Positions 37,024 through 51,005 of a stretch of 64,000 bases of DNA are shown piece after piece; position 1 is the first letter of the stretch, and each line of letters opens with the position of its first letter. Below the pieces are notes generated by a model, which was given only the letters and a program-made list of their open reading frames with translations, did not search any database and was not told the DNA's origin. Source of the stretch: Phytophthora sp. 'mugwort' (Eukaryota; Oomycota; Peronosporomycetes; Peronosporales; Peronosporaceae); contig JAUCEF010000007.1 in assembly GCA_033558025.1 (NCBI GenBank), forward strand, positions 8,246,001 to 8,310,000. Direction: 5' to 3'. The translations under genes and the position numbers were made by a program.

Positions 37024-38339
37024 GACAAAGAGTTCACTCCCACCACAAAACACACAAACACACCACACAACACCCACAACACCATCCAATAACAGCTATG
37101 CCACGCGCTACTCGGCCTTCTAGTGCCACCACCAACAGTTTCATACTCGCTTCGATTTATCGTTGACAGCGATTTCATCTGATGACGTTCGATTGGTCGT
37201 GCAAGAGTGTGGGATGCTGCTGCCATATTCGCTGATTTCATTTTCGTGTCGTTGGAGCGCGATTCAATGAGTGGGGTTGTGCTAGAATAGCAACATAGAC
37301 CCTCGCACACGCGAATACTGAAGCACACACATTCGCAAGTCCCACAACGCGGACCTGCTACATGTACAGTCTGCTGCCACAGTCTAGTGCTACGCCTGAA
37401 AAAAACTTTCTCAGTGAAGCTACACGAGACTAGCTATGTGAGTTGCTTGCACCCAATAGGCTGCTCGTCGCGGTTGCTTTGTTGATCACAAGTGCCACAT
37501 CTTGCCGGCTGTCGCAATGGCTCGTTTCGACTACCATGAGTCATGCCTTATGGCGATCGACCGGGACTGAAGGAGTGAATCTATGACTGAGAAGGTAAGG
37601 CATGGCGAAGAAACTCACTTATCACTGTGCACTAAAGAAAACAATATCTGAAAGCGTTCACACAGTTTGTTAATTAAAGCTGCTTGATATCTGCATCATA
37701 GCGTTTCGGCTAGTAGTACGGGTGTCTGTCTACCGCGCCTCTTGTTGTGGAAGGCTACCTATGTTGTTGAATTACGACGTAATGTAATAGATGTAATTTG
37801 ATATGGCAACGGAGCCAGGGTAGGTCGGTCGAAACACTGTATTCCGCACGACCCAGTCTCTGAGCACTTCGTGTCCCATACTAGTCCTTGAGCGTGTCGG
37901 ATTTGGCCATCCAGGGGTTGGGAAGCAAGCAGAAAGGCTGATAAGACAAAGCCACCTCGTTGCACAGCTGACGCATGCTAGCAGGAACAAAGCTCAACCC
38001 TGCAAAATGTTGCGAAGCGAGTTTTAGTACATGAAGCATTTTTTTGCTTGTATCCGTACGAGGCGTGTTCGCCTCCCGCTGTGGTCTCGTCAGTGGCTTT
38101 ATCAGTCTAGAAGTGAGAACTCGCTATCGCTGTATTGAGTTGGCTCAAACTTCTAGAACCTTTCGTATTGTCTATGATCAGAGTAATACTGTTCCATCGT
38201 TACCAGTGTACCTCATGCGCACTTCCAATACAAAAAGTGGCCTGCAAATGCGGTCGCCCATAGAAGTACTTGCTAAATCGCAAGCTCACGCAGCAAGTGC
38301 ATCGCAGCACAGGCAAGCTCCAGGAAATGGAGTAGATTT

Positions 38340-38420
38340 GTCAGCGGTGGGATTTGAACCCACGAGTGCGAACACAGTAGAACTTGAGTCTACCCCCTTA
38401 GACCGCTCGGGCACACTGAC
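38340..38420 (-). tRNA. tRNA-Leu(CAA): tRNA-Leu(CAA), array copy 28
   Basis: Identical to copy 1. Unit 28 spans 37780-39176 (1397 bp), CC / 3-nt deletion / G926. Confidence 0.96.
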
Positions 38421-39736
38421 GACAAAGAGTTCACTCCCACCACAAAACACACAAACACACCACACAACACCCACAACACCATCCAATAACAGCTATGCCA
38501 CGCGCTACTCGGCCTTCTAGTGCCACCACCAACAGTTTCATACTCGCTTCGATTTATCGTTGACAGCGATTTCATCTGATGACGTTCGATTGGTCGTGCA
38601 AGAGTGTGGGATGCTGCTGCCATATTCGCTGATTTCATTTTCGTGTCGTTGGAGCGCGATTCAATGAGTGGGGTTGTGCTAGAATAGCAACATAGACCCT
38701 CGCACACGCGAATACTGAAGCACACACATTCGCAAGTCCCACAACGCGGACCTGCTACATGTACAGTCTGCTGCCACAGTCTAGTGCTACGCCTGAAAAA
38801 AACTTTCTCAGTGAAGCTACACGAGACTAGCTATGTGAGTTGCTTGCACCCAATAGGCTGCTCGTCGCGGTTGCTTTGTTGATCACAAGTGCCACATCTT
38901 GCCGGCTGTCGCAATGGCTCGTTTCGACTACCATGAGTCATGCCTTATGGCGATCGACCGGGACTGAAGGAGTGAATCTATGACTGAGAAGGTAAGGCAT
39001 GGCGAAGAAACTCACTTATCACTGTGCACTAAAGAAAACAATATCTGAAAGCGTTCACACAGTTTGTTAATTAAAGCTGCTTGATATCTGCATCATAGCG
39101 TTTCGGCTAGTAGTACGGGTGTCTGTCTACCGCGCCTCTTGTTGTGGAAGGCTACCTATGTTGTTGAATTACGACGTAATGTAATAGATGTAATTTGATA
39201 TGGCAACGGAGCCAGGGTAGGTCGGTCGAAACACTGTATTCCGCACGACCCAGTCTCTGAGCACTTCGTGTCCCATACTAGTCCTTGAGCGTGTCGGATT
39301 TGGCCATCCAGGGGTTGGGAAGCAAGCAGAAAGGCTGATAAGACAAAGCCACCTCGTTGCACAGCTGACGCATGCTAGCAGGAACAAAGCTCAACCCTGC
39401 AAAATGTTGCGAAGCGAGTTTTAGTACATGAAGCATTTTTTTGCTTGTATCCGTACGAGGCGTGTTCGCCTCCCGCTGTGGTCTCGTCAGTGGCTTTATC
39501 AGTCTAGAAGTGAGAACTCGCTATCGCTGTATTGAGTTGGCTCAAACTTCTAGAACCTTTCGTATTGTCTATGATCAGAGTAATACTGTTCCATCGTTAC
39601 CAGTGTACCTCATGCGCACTTCCAATACAAAAAGTGGCCTGCAAATGCGGTCGCCCATAGAAGTACTTGCTAAATCGCAAGCTCACGCAGCAAGTGCATC
39701 GCAGCACAGGCAAGCTCCAGGAAATGGAGTAGATTT

Positions 39737-39817
39737 GTCAGCGGTGGGATTTGAACCCACGAGTGCGAACACAGTAGAACTTGAGTCTACCCCCTTAGAC
39801 CGCTCGGGCACACTGAC
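39737..39817 (-). tRNA. tRNA-Leu(CAA): tRNA-Leu(CAA), array copy 29
   Basis: Identical to copy 1. Unit 29 spans 39177-40576 (1400 bp), CC / G926 without the 3-nt deletion. Confidence 0.96.
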
Positions 39818-41136
39818 GACAAAGAGTTCACTCCCACCACAAAACACACAAACACACCACACAACACCCACAACACCATCCAATAACAGCTATGCCACGC
39901 GCTACTCGGCCTTCTAGTGCCACCACCAACAGTTTCATACTCGCTTCGATTTATCGTTGACAGAGATTCTTTCATCTGATGACGTTCGATTGGTCGTGCA
40001 AGAGTGTGGGATGCTGCTGCCATATTCGCTGATTTCATTTTCGTGTCGTTGGAGCGCGATTCAATGAGTGGGGTTGTGCTAGAATAGCAACATAGACCCT
40101 CGCACACGCGAATACTGAAGCACACACATTCGCAAGTCCCACAACGCGGACCTGCTACATGTACAGTCTGCTGCCACAGTCTAGTGCTACGCCTGAAAAA
40201 AACTTTCTCAGTGAAGCTACACGAGACTAGCTATGTGAGTTGCTTGCACCCAATAGGCTGCTCGTCGCGGTTGCTTTGTTGATCACAAGTGCCACATCTT
40301 GCCGGCTGTCGCAATGGCTCGTTTCGACTACCATGAGTCATGCCTTATGGCGATCGACCGGGACTGAAGGAGTGAATCTATGACTGAGAAGGTAAGGCAT
40401 GGCGAAGAAACTCACTTATCACTGTGCACTAAAGAAAACAATATCTGAAAGCGTTCACACAGTTTGTTAATTAAAGCTGCTTGATATCTGCATCATAGCG
40501 TTTCGGCTAGTAGTACGGGTGTCTGTCTACCGCGCCTCTTGTTGTGGAAGGCTACCTATGTTGTTGAATTACGACGTAATGTAATAGATGTAATTTGATA
40601 TGGCAACGGAGCCAGGGTAGGTCGGTCGAAACACTGTATTCCGCACGACCCAGTCTCTGAGCACTTCGTGTCCCATACTAGTCCTTGAGCGTGTCGGATT
40701 TGGCCATCCAGGGGTTGGGAAGCAAGCAGAAAGGCTGATAAGACAAAGCCACCTCGTTGCACAGCTGACGCATGCTAGCAGGAACAAAGCTCAACCCTGC
40801 AAAATGTTGCGAAGCGAGTTTTAGTACATGAAGCATTTTTTTGCTTGTATCCGTACGAGGCGTGTTCGCCTCCCGCTGTGGTCTCGTCAGTGGCTTTATC
40901 AGTCTAGAAGTGAGAACTCGCTATCGCTGTATTGAGTTGGCTCAAACTTCTAGAACCTTTCGTATTGTCTATGATCAGAGTAATACTGTTCCATCGTTAC
41001 CAGTGTACCTCATGCGCACTTCCAATACAAAAAGTGGCCTGCAAATGCGGTCGCCCATAGAAGTACTTGCTAAATCGCAAGCTCACGCAGCAAGTGCATC
41101 GCAGCACAGGCAAGCTCCAGGAAATGGAGTAGATTT

Positions 41137-41217
41137 GTCAGCGGTGGGATTTGAACCCACGAGTGCGAACACAGTAGAACTTGAGTCTACCCCCTTAGAC
41201 CGCTCGGGCACACTGAC
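41137..41217 (-). tRNA. tRNA-Leu(CAA): tRNA-Leu(CAA), array copy 30
   Basis: Identical to copy 1. Unit 30 spans 40577-41976, CC / G926, full length. Confidence 0.96.
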
Positions 41218-42536
41218 GACAAAGAGTTCACTCCCACCACAAAACACACAAACACACCACACAACACCCACAACACCATCCAATAACAGCTATGCCACGC
41301 GCTACTCGGCCTTCTAGTGCCACCACCAACAGTTTCATACTCGCTTCGATTTATCGTTGACAGAGATTCTTTCATCTGATGACGTTCGATTGGTCGTGCA
41401 AGAGTGTGGGATGCTGCTGCCATATTCGCTGATTTCATTTTCGTGTCGTTGGAGCGCGATTCAATGAGTGGGGTTGTGCTAGAATAGCAACATAGACCCT
41501 CGCACACGCGAATACTGAAGCACACACATTCGCAAGTCCCACAACGCGGACCTGCTACATGTACAGTCTGCTGCCACAGTCTAGTGCTACGCCTGAAAAA
41601 AACTTTCTCAGTGAAGCTACACGAGACTAGCTATGTGAGTTGCTTGCACCCAATAGGCTGCTCGTCGCGGTTGCTTTGTTGATCACAAGTGCCACATCTT
41701 GCCGGCTGTCGCAATGGCTCGTTTCGACTACCATGAGTCATGCCTTATGGCGATCGACCGGGACTGAAGGAGTGAATCTATGACTGAGAAGGTAAGGCAT
41801 GGCGAAGAAACTCACTTATCACTGTGCACTAAAGAAAACAATATCTGAAAGCGTTCACACAGTTTGTTAATTAAAGCTGCTTGATATCTGCATCATAGCG
41901 TTTCGGCTAGTAGTACGGGTGTCTGTCTACCGCGCCTCTTGTTGTGGAAGGCTACCTATGTTGTTGAATTACGACGTAATGTAATAGATGTAATTTGATA
42001 TGGCAACGGAGCCAGGGTAGGTCGGTCGAAACACTGTATTCCGCACGACCCAGTCTCTGAGCACTTCGTGTCCCATACTAGTCCTTGAGCGTGTCGGATT
42101 TGGCCATCCAGGGGTTGGGAAGCAAGCAGAAAGGCTGATAAGACAAAGCCACCTCGTTGCACAGCTGACGCATGCTAGCAGGAACAAAGCTCAACCCTGC
42201 AAAATGTTGCGAAGCGAGTTTTAGTACATGAAGCATTTTTTTGCTTGTATCCGTACGAGGCGTGTTCGCCTCCCGCTGTGGTCTCGTCAGTGGCTTTATC
42301 AGTCTAGAAGTGAGAACTCGCTATCGCTGTATTGAGTTGGCTCAAACTTCTAGAACCTTTCGTATTGTCTATGATCAGAGTAATACTGTTCCATCGTTAC
42401 CAGTGTACCTCATGCGCACTTCCAATACAAAAAGTGGCCTGCAAATGCGGTCGCCCATAGAAGTACTTGCTAAATCGCAAGCTCACGCAGCAAGTGCATC
42501 GCAGCACAGGCAAGCTCCAGGAAATGGAGTAGATTT

Positions 42537-42617
42537 GTCAGCGGTGGGATTTGAACCCACGAGTGCGAACACAGTAGAACTTGAGTCTACCCCCTTAGAC
42601 CGCTCGGGCACACTGAC
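42537..42617 (-). tRNA. tRNA-Leu(CAA): tRNA-Leu(CAA), array copy 31
   Basis: Identical to copy 1. Unit 31 spans 41977-43373 (1397 bp), CC / 3-nt deletion / G926. Confidence 0.96.
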
Positions 42618-43933
42618 GACAAAGAGTTCACTCCCACCACAAAACACACAAACACACCACACAACACCCACAACACCATCCAATAACAGCTATGCCACGC
42701 GCTACTCGGCCTTCTAGTGCCACCACCAACAGTTTCATACTCGCTTCGATTTATCGTTGACAGCGATTTCATCTGATGACGTTCGATTGGTCGTGCAAGA
42801 GTGTGGGATGCTGCTGCCATATTCGCTGATTTCATTTTCGTGTCGTTGGAGCGCGATTCAATGAGTGGGGTTGTGCTAGAATAGCAACATAGACCCTCGC
42901 ACACGCGAATACTGAAGCACACACATTCGCAAGTCCCACAACGCGGACCTGCTACATGTACAGTCTGCTGCCACAGTCTAGTGCTACGCCTGAAAAAAAC
43001 TTTCTCAGTGAAGCTACACGAGACTAGCTATGTGAGTTGCTTGCACCCAATAGGCTGCTCGTCGCGGTTGCTTTGTTGATCACAAGTGCCACATCTTGCC
43101 GGCTGTCGCAATGGCTCGTTTCGACTACCATGAGTCATGCCTTATGGCGATCGACCGGGACTGAAGGAGTGAATCTATGACTGAGAAGGTAAGGCATGGC
43201 GAAGAAACTCACTTATCACTGTGCACTAAAGAAAACAATATCTGAAAGCGTTCACACAGTTTGTTAATTAAAGCTGCTTGATATCTGCATCATAGCGTTT
43301 CGGCTAGTAGTACGGGTGTCTGTCTACCGCGCCTCTTGTTGTGGAAGGCTACCTATGTTGTTGAATTACGACGTAATGTAATAGATGTAATTTGATATGG
43401 CAACGGAGCCAGGGTAGGTCGGTCGAAACACTGTATTCCGCACGACCCAGTCTCTGAGCACTTCGTGTCCCATACTAGTCCTTGAGCGTGTCGGATTTGG
43501 CCATCCAGGGGTTGGGAAGCAAGCAGAAAGGCTGATAAGACAAAGCCACCTCGTTGCACAGCTGACGCATGCTAGCAGGAACAAAGCTCAACCCTGCAAA
43601 ATGTTGCGAAGCGAGTTTTAGTACATGAAGCATTTTTTTGCTTGTATCCGTACGAGGCGTGTTCGCCTCCCGCTGTGGTCTCGTCAGTGGCTTTATCAGT
43701 CTAGAAGTGAGAACTCGCTATCGCTGTATTGAGTTGGCTCAAACTTCTAGAACCTTTCGTATTGTCTATGATCAGAGTAATACTGTTCCATCGTTACCAG
43801 TGTACCTCATGCGCACTTCCAATACAAAAAGTGGCCTGCAAATGCGGTCGCCCATAGAAGTACTTGCTAAATCGCAAGCTCACGCAGCAAGTGCATCGCA
43901 GCACAGGCAAGCTCCAGGAAATGGAGTAGATTT

Positions 43934-44014
43934 GTCAGCGGTGGGATTTGAACCCACGAGTGCGAACACAGTAGAACTTGAGTCTACCCCCTTAGACCGC
44001 TCGGGCACACTGAC
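43934..44014 (-). tRNA. tRNA-Leu(CAA): tRNA-Leu(CAA), array copy 32
   Basis: Identical to copy 1. Unit 32 spans 43374-44770 (1397 bp), CC / 3-nt deletion / G926. Confidence 0.96.
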
Positions 44015-45330
44015 GACAAAGAGTTCACTCCCACCACAAAACACACAAACACACCACACAACACCCACAACACCATCCAATAACAGCTATGCCACGCGCT
44101 ACTCGGCCTTCTAGTGCCACCACCAACAGTTTCATACTCGCTTCGATTTATCGTTGACAGCGATTTCATCTGATGACGTTCGATTGGTCGTGCAAGAGTG
44201 TGGGATGCTGCTGCCATATTCGCTGATTTCATTTTCGTGTCGTTGGAGCGCGATTCAATGAGTGGGGTTGTGCTAGAATAGCAACATAGACCCTCGCACA
44301 CGCGAATACTGAAGCACACACATTCGCAAGTCCCACAACGCGGACCTGCTACATGTACAGTCTGCTGCCACAGTCTAGTGCTACGCCTGAAAAAAACTTT
44401 CTCAGTGAAGCTACACGAGACTAGCTATGTGAGTTGCTTGCACCCAATAGGCTGCTCGTCGCGGTTGCTTTGTTGATCACAAGTGCCACATCTTGCCGGC
44501 TGTCGCAATGGCTCGTTTCGACTACCATGAGTCATGCCTTATGGCGATCGACCGGGACTGAAGGAGTGAATCTATGACTGAGAAGGTAAGGCATGGCGAA
44601 GAAACTCACTTATCACTGTGCACTAAAGAAAACAATATCTGAAAGCGTTCACACAGTTTGTTAATTAAAGCTGCTTGATATCTGCATCATAGCGTTTCGG
44701 CTAGTAGTACGGGTGTCTGTCTACCGCGCCTCTTGTTGTGGAAGGCTACCTATGTTGTTGAATTACGACGTAATGTAATAGATGTAATTTGATATGGCAA
44801 CGGAGCCAGGGTAGGTCGGTCGAAACACTGTATTCCGCACGACCCAGTCTCTGAGCACTTCGTGTCCCATACTAGTCCTTGAGCGTGTCGGATTTGGCCA
44901 TCCAGGGGTTGGGAAGCAAGCAGAAAGGCTGATAAGACAAAGCCACCTCGTTGCACAGCTGACGCATGCTAGCAGGAACAAAGCTCAACCCTGCAAAATG
45001 TTGCGAAGCGAGTTTTAGTACATGAAGCATTTTTTTGCTTGTATCCGTACGAGGCGTGTTCGCCTCCCGCTGTGGTCTCGTCAGTGGCTTTATCAGTCTA
45101 GAAGTGAGAACTCGCTATCGCTGTATTGAGTTGGCTCAAACTTCTAGAACCTTTCGTATTGTCTATGATCAGAGTAATACTGTTCCATCGTTACCAGTGT
45201 ACCTCATGCGCACTTCCAATACAAAAAGTGGCCTGCAAATGCGGTCGCCCATAGAAGTACTTGCTAAATCGCAAGCTCACGCAGCAAGTGCATCGCAGCA
45301 CAGGCAAGCTCCAGGAAATGGAGTAGATTT

Positions 45331-45411
45331 GTCAGCGGTGGGATTTGAACCCACGAGTGCGAACACAGTAGAACTTGAGTCTACCCCCTTAGACCGCTCG
45401 GGCACACTGAC
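45331..45411 (-). tRNA. tRNA-Leu(CAA): tRNA-Leu(CAA), array copy 33
   Basis: Identical to copy 1. Unit 33 spans 44771-46170, CC / G926, full length. Confidence 0.96.
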
Positions 45412-46730
45412 GACAAAGAGTTCACTCCCACCACAAAACACACAAACACACCACACAACACCCACAACACCATCCAATAACAGCTATGCCACGCGCTACT
45501 CGGCCTTCTAGTGCCACCACCAACAGTTTCATACTCGCTTCGATTTATCGTTGACAGAGATTCTTTCATCTGATGACGTTCGATTGGTCGTGCAAGAGTG
45601 TGGGATGCTGCTGCCATATTCGCTGATTTCATTTTCGTGTCGTTGGAGCGCGATTCAATGAGTGGGGTTGTGCTAGAATAGCAACATAGACCCTCGCACA
45701 CGCGAATACTGAAGCACACACATTCGCAAGTCCCACAACGCGGACCTGCTACATGTACAGTCTGCTGCCACAGTCTAGTGCTACGCCTGAAAAAAACTTT
45801 CTCAGTGAAGCTACACGAGACTAGCTATGTGAGTTGCTTGCACCCAATAGGCTGCTCGTCGCGGTTGCTTTGTTGATCACAAGTGCCACATCTTGCCGGC
45901 TGTCGCAATGGCTCGTTTCGACTACCATGAGTCATGCCTTATGGCGATCGACCGGGACTGAAGGAGTGAATCTATGACTGAGAAGGTAAGGCATGGCGAA
46001 GAAACTCACTTATCACTGTGCACTAAAGAAAACAATATCTGAAAGCGTTCACACAGTTTGTTAATTAAAGCTGCTTGATATCTGCATCATAGCGTTTCGG
46101 CTAGTAGTACGGGTGTCTGTCTACCGCGCCTCTTGTTGTGGAAGGCTACCTATGTTGTTGAATTACGACGTAATGTAATAGATGTAATTTGATATGGCAA
46201 CGGAGCCAGGGTAGGTCGGTCGAAACACTGTATTCCGCACGACCCAGTCTCTGAGCACTTCGTGTCCCATACTAGTCCTTGAGCGTGTCGGATTTGGCCA
46301 TCCAGGGGTTGGGAAGCAAGCAGAAAGGCTGATAAGACAAAGCCACCTCGTTGCACAGCTGACGCATGCTAGCAGGAACAAAGCTCAACCCTGCAAAATG
46401 TTGCGAAGCGAGTTTTAGTACATGAAGCATTTTTTTGCTTGTATCCGTACGAGGCGTGTTCGCCTCCCGCTGTGGTCTCGTCAGTGGCTTTATCAGTCTA
46501 GAAGTGAGAACTCGCTATCGCTGTATTGAGTTGGCTCAAACTTCTAGAACCTTTCGTATTGTCTATGATCAGAGTAATACTGTTCCATCGTTACCAGTGT
46601 ACCTCATGCGCACTTCCAATACAAAAAGTGGCCTGCAAATGCGGTCGCCCATAGAAGTACTTGCTAAATCGCAAGCTCACGCAGCAAGTGCATCGCAGCA
46701 CAGGCAAGCTCCAGGAAATGGAGTAGATTT

Positions 46731-46811
46731 GTCAGCGGTGGGATTTGAACCCACGAGTGCGAACACAGTAGAACTTGAGTCTACCCCCTTAGACCGCTCG
46801 GGCACACTGAC
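46731..46811 (-). tRNA. tRNA-Leu(CAA): tRNA-Leu(CAA), array copy 34
   Basis: Identical to copy 1. Unit 34 spans 46171-47567 (1397 bp), CC / 3-nt deletion / G926 with T at the 1304 site (47471). It is the only deletion unit carrying that T. Confidence 0.96.
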
Positions 46812-48127
46812 GACAAAGAGTTCACTCCCACCACAAAACACACAAACACACCACACAACACCCACAACACCATCCAATAACAGCTATGCCACGCGCTACT
46901 CGGCCTTCTAGTGCCACCACCAACAGTTTCATACTCGCTTCGATTTATCGTTGACAGCGATTTCATCTGATGACGTTCGATTGGTCGTGCAAGAGTGTGG
47001 GATGCTGCTGCCATATTCGCTGATTTCATTTTCGTGTCGTTGGAGCGCGATTCAATGAGTGGGGTTGTGCTAGAATAGCAACATAGACCCTCGCACACGC
47101 GAATACTGAAGCACACACATTCGCAAGTCCCACAACGCGGACCTGCTACATGTACAGTCTGCTGCCACAGTCTAGTGCTACGCCTGAAAAAAACTTTCTC
47201 AGTGAAGCTACACGAGACTAGCTATGTGAGTTGCTTGCACCCAATAGGCTGCTCGTCGCGGTTGCTTTGTTGATCACAAGTGCCACATCTTGCCGGCTGT
47301 CGCAATGGCTCGTTTCGACTACCATGAGTCATGCCTTATGGCGATCGACCGGGACTGAAGGAGTGAATCTATGACTGAGAAGGTAAGGCATGGCGAAGAA
47401 ACTCACTTATCACTGTGCACTAAAGAAAACAATATCTGAAAGCGTTCACACAGTTTGTTAATTAAAGCTGTTTGATATCTGCATCATAGCGTTTCGGCTA
47501 GTAGTACGGGTGTCTGTCTACCGCGCCTCTTGTTGTGGAAGGCTACCTATGTTGTTGAATTACGACGTAATGTAATAGATGTAATTTGATATGGCAACGG
47601 AGCCAGGGTAGGTCGGTCGAAACACTGTATTCCGCACGACCCAGTCTCTGAGCACTTCGTGTCCCATACTAGTCCTTGAGCGTGTCGGATTTGGCCATCC
47701 AGGGGTTGGGAAGCAAGCAGAAAGGCTGATAAGACAAAGCCACCTCGTTGCACAGCTGACGCATGCTAGCAGGAACAAAGCTCAACCCTGCAAAATGTTG
47801 CGAAGCGAGTTTTAGTACATGAAGCATTTTTTTGCTTGTATCCGTACGAGGCGTGTTCGCCTCCCGCTGTGGTCTCGTCAGTGGCTTTATCAGTCTAGAA
47901 GTGAGAACTCGCTATCGCTGTATTGAGTTGGCTCAAACTTCTAGAACCTTTCGTATTGTCTATGATCAGAGTAATACTGTTCCATCGTTACCAGTGTACC
48001 TCATGCGCACTTCCAATACAAAAAGTGGCCTGCAAATGCGGTCGCCCATAGAAGTACTTGCTAAATCGCAAGCTCACGCAGCAAGTGCATCGCAGCACAG
48101 GCAAGCTCCAGGAAATGGAGTAGATTT

Positions 48128-48208
48128 GTCAGCGGTGGGATTTGAACCCACGAGTGCGAACACAGTAGAACTTGAGTCTACCCCCTTAGACCGCTCGGGC
48201 ACACTGAC
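48128..48208 (-). tRNA. tRNA-Leu(CAA): tRNA-Leu(CAA), array copy 35
   Basis: Identical to copy 1. Unit 35 spans 47568-48964 (1397 bp), CC / 3-nt deletion / G926. It is the last deletion unit. Confidence 0.96.
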
Positions 48209-49524
48209 GACAAAGAGTTCACTCCCACCACAAAACACACAAACACACCACACAACACCCACAACACCATCCAATAACAGCTATGCCACGCGCTACTCGG
48301 CCTTCTAGTGCCACCACCAACAGTTTCATACTCGCTTCGATTTATCGTTGACAGCGATTTCATCTGATGACGTTCGATTGGTCGTGCAAGAGTGTGGGAT
48401 GCTGCTGCCATATTCGCTGATTTCATTTTCGTGTCGTTGGAGCGCGATTCAATGAGTGGGGTTGTGCTAGAATAGCAACATAGACCCTCGCACACGCGAA
48501 TACTGAAGCACACACATTCGCAAGTCCCACAACGCGGACCTGCTACATGTACAGTCTGCTGCCACAGTCTAGTGCTACGCCTGAAAAAAACTTTCTCAGT
48601 GAAGCTACACGAGACTAGCTATGTGAGTTGCTTGCACCCAATAGGCTGCTCGTCGCGGTTGCTTTGTTGATCACAAGTGCCACATCTTGCCGGCTGTCGC
48701 AATGGCTCGTTTCGACTACCATGAGTCATGCCTTATGGCGATCGACCGGGACTGAAGGAGTGAATCTATGACTGAGAAGGTAAGGCATGGCGAAGAAACT
48801 CACTTATCACTGTGCACTAAAGAAAACAATATCTGAAAGCGTTCACACAGTTTGTTAATTAAAGCTGCTTGATATCTGCATCATAGCGTTTCGGCTAGTA
48901 GTACGGGTGTCTGTCTACCGCGCCTCTTGTTGTGGAAGGCTACCTATGTTGTTGAATTACGACGTAATGTAATAGATGTAATTTGATATGGCAACGGAGC
49001 CAGGGTAGGTCGGTCGAAACACTGTATTCCGCACGACCCAGTCTCTGAGCACTTCGTGTCCCATACTAGTCCTTGAGCGTGTCGGATTTGGCCATCCAGG
49101 GGTTGGGAAGCAAGCAGAAAGGCTGATAAGACAAAGCCACCTCGTTGCACAGCTGACGCATGCTAGCAGGAACAAAGCTCAACCCTGCAAAATGTTGCGA
49201 AGCGAGTTTTAGTACATGAAGCATTTTTTTGCTTGTATCCGTACGAGGCGTGTTCGCCTCCCGCTGTGGTCTCGTCAGTGGCTTTATCAGTCTAGAAGTG
49301 AGAACTCGCTATCGCTGTATTGAGTTGGCTCAAACTTCTAGAACCTTTCGTATTGTCTATGATCAGAGTAATACTGTTCCATCGTTACCAGTGTACCTCA
49401 TGCGCACTTCCAATACAAAAAGTGGCCTGCAAATGCGGTCGCCCATAGAAGTACTTGCTAAATCGCAAGCTCACGCAGCAAGTGCATCGCAGCACAGGCA
49501 AGCTCCAGGAAATGGAGTAGATTT

Positions 49525-49605
49525 GTCAGCGGTGGGATTTGAACCCACGAGTGCGAACACAGTAGAACTTGAGTCTACCCCCTTAGACCGCTCGGGCACA
49601 CTGAC
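49525..49605 (-). tRNA. tRNA-Leu(CAA): tRNA-Leu(CAA), array copy 36
   Basis: Identical to copy 1. Unit 36 spans 48965-50364, CC / G926, full length. Confidence 0.96.
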
Positions 49606-50924
49606 GACAAAGAGTTCACTCCCACCACAAAACACACAAACACACCACACAACACCCACAACACCATCCAATAACAGCTATGCCACGCGCTACTCGGCCT
49701 TCTAGTGCCACCACCAACAGTTTCATACTCGCTTCGATTTATCGTTGACAGAGATTCTTTCATCTGATGACGTTCGATTGGTCGTGCAAGAGTGTGGGAT
49801 GCTGCTGCCATATTCGCTGATTTCATTTTCGTGTCGTTGGAGCGCGATTCAATGAGTGGGGTTGTGCTAGAATAGCAACATAGACCCTCGCACACGCGAA
49901 TACTGAAGCACACACATTCGCAAGTCCCACAACGCGGACCTGCTACATGTACAGTCTGCTGCCACAGTCTAGTGCTACGCCTGAAAAAAACTTTCTCAGT
50001 GAAGCTACACGAGACTAGCTATGTGAGTTGCTTGCACCCAATAGGCTGCTCGTCGCGGTTGCTTTGTTGATCACAAGTGCCACATCTTGCCGGCTGTCGC
50101 AATGGCTCGTTTCGACTACCATGAGTCATGCCTTATGGCGATCGACCGGGACTGAAGGAGTGAATCTATGACTGAGAAGGTAAGGCATGGCGAAGAAACT
50201 CACTTATCACTGTGCACTAAAGAAAACAATATCTGAAAGCGTTCACACAGTTTGTTAATTAAAGCTGCTTGATATCTGCATCATAGCGTTTCGGCTAGTA
50301 GTACGGGTGTCTGTCTACCGCGCCTCTTGTTGTGGAAGGCTACCTATGTTGTTGAATTACGACGTAATGTAATAGATGTAATTTGATATGGCAACGGAGC
50401 CAGGGTAGGTCGGTCGAAACACTGTATTCCGCACGACCCAGTCTCTGAGCACTTCGTGTCCCATACTAGTCCTTGAGCGTGTCGGATTTGGCCATCCAGG
50501 GGTTGGGAAGCAAGCAGAAAGGCTGATAAGACAAAGCCACCTCGTTGCACAGCTGACGCATGCTAGCAGGAACAAAGCTCAACCCTGCAAAATGTTGCGA
50601 AGCGAGTTTTAGTACATGAAGCATTTTTTTGCTTGTATCCGTACGAGGCGTGTTCGCCTCCCGCTGTGGTCTCGTCAGTGGCTTTATCAGTCTAGAAGTG
50701 AGAACTCGCTATCGCTGTATTGAGTTGGCTCAAACTTCTAGAACCTTTCGTATTGTCTATGATCAGAGTAATACTGTTCCATCGTTACCAGTGTACCTCA
50801 TGCGCACTTCCAATACAAAAAGTGGCCTGCAAATGCGGTCGCCCATAGAAGTACTTGCTAAATCGCAAGCTCACGCAGCAAGTGCATCGCAGCACAGGCA
50901 AGCTCCAGGAAATGGAGTAGATTT

Positions 50925-51005
50925 GTCAGCGGTGGGATTTGAACCCACGAGTGCGAACACAGTAGAACTTGAGTCTACCCCCTTAGACCGCTCGGGCACA
51001 CTGAC
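50925..51005 (-). tRNA. tRNA-Leu(CAA): tRNA-Leu(CAA), array copy 37
   Basis: Identical to copy 1. Unit 37 spans 50365-51763 (1399 bp), CC / G926, with the divergent patch at 51098-51120 in the tRNA 5' flank. Confidence 0.96.
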
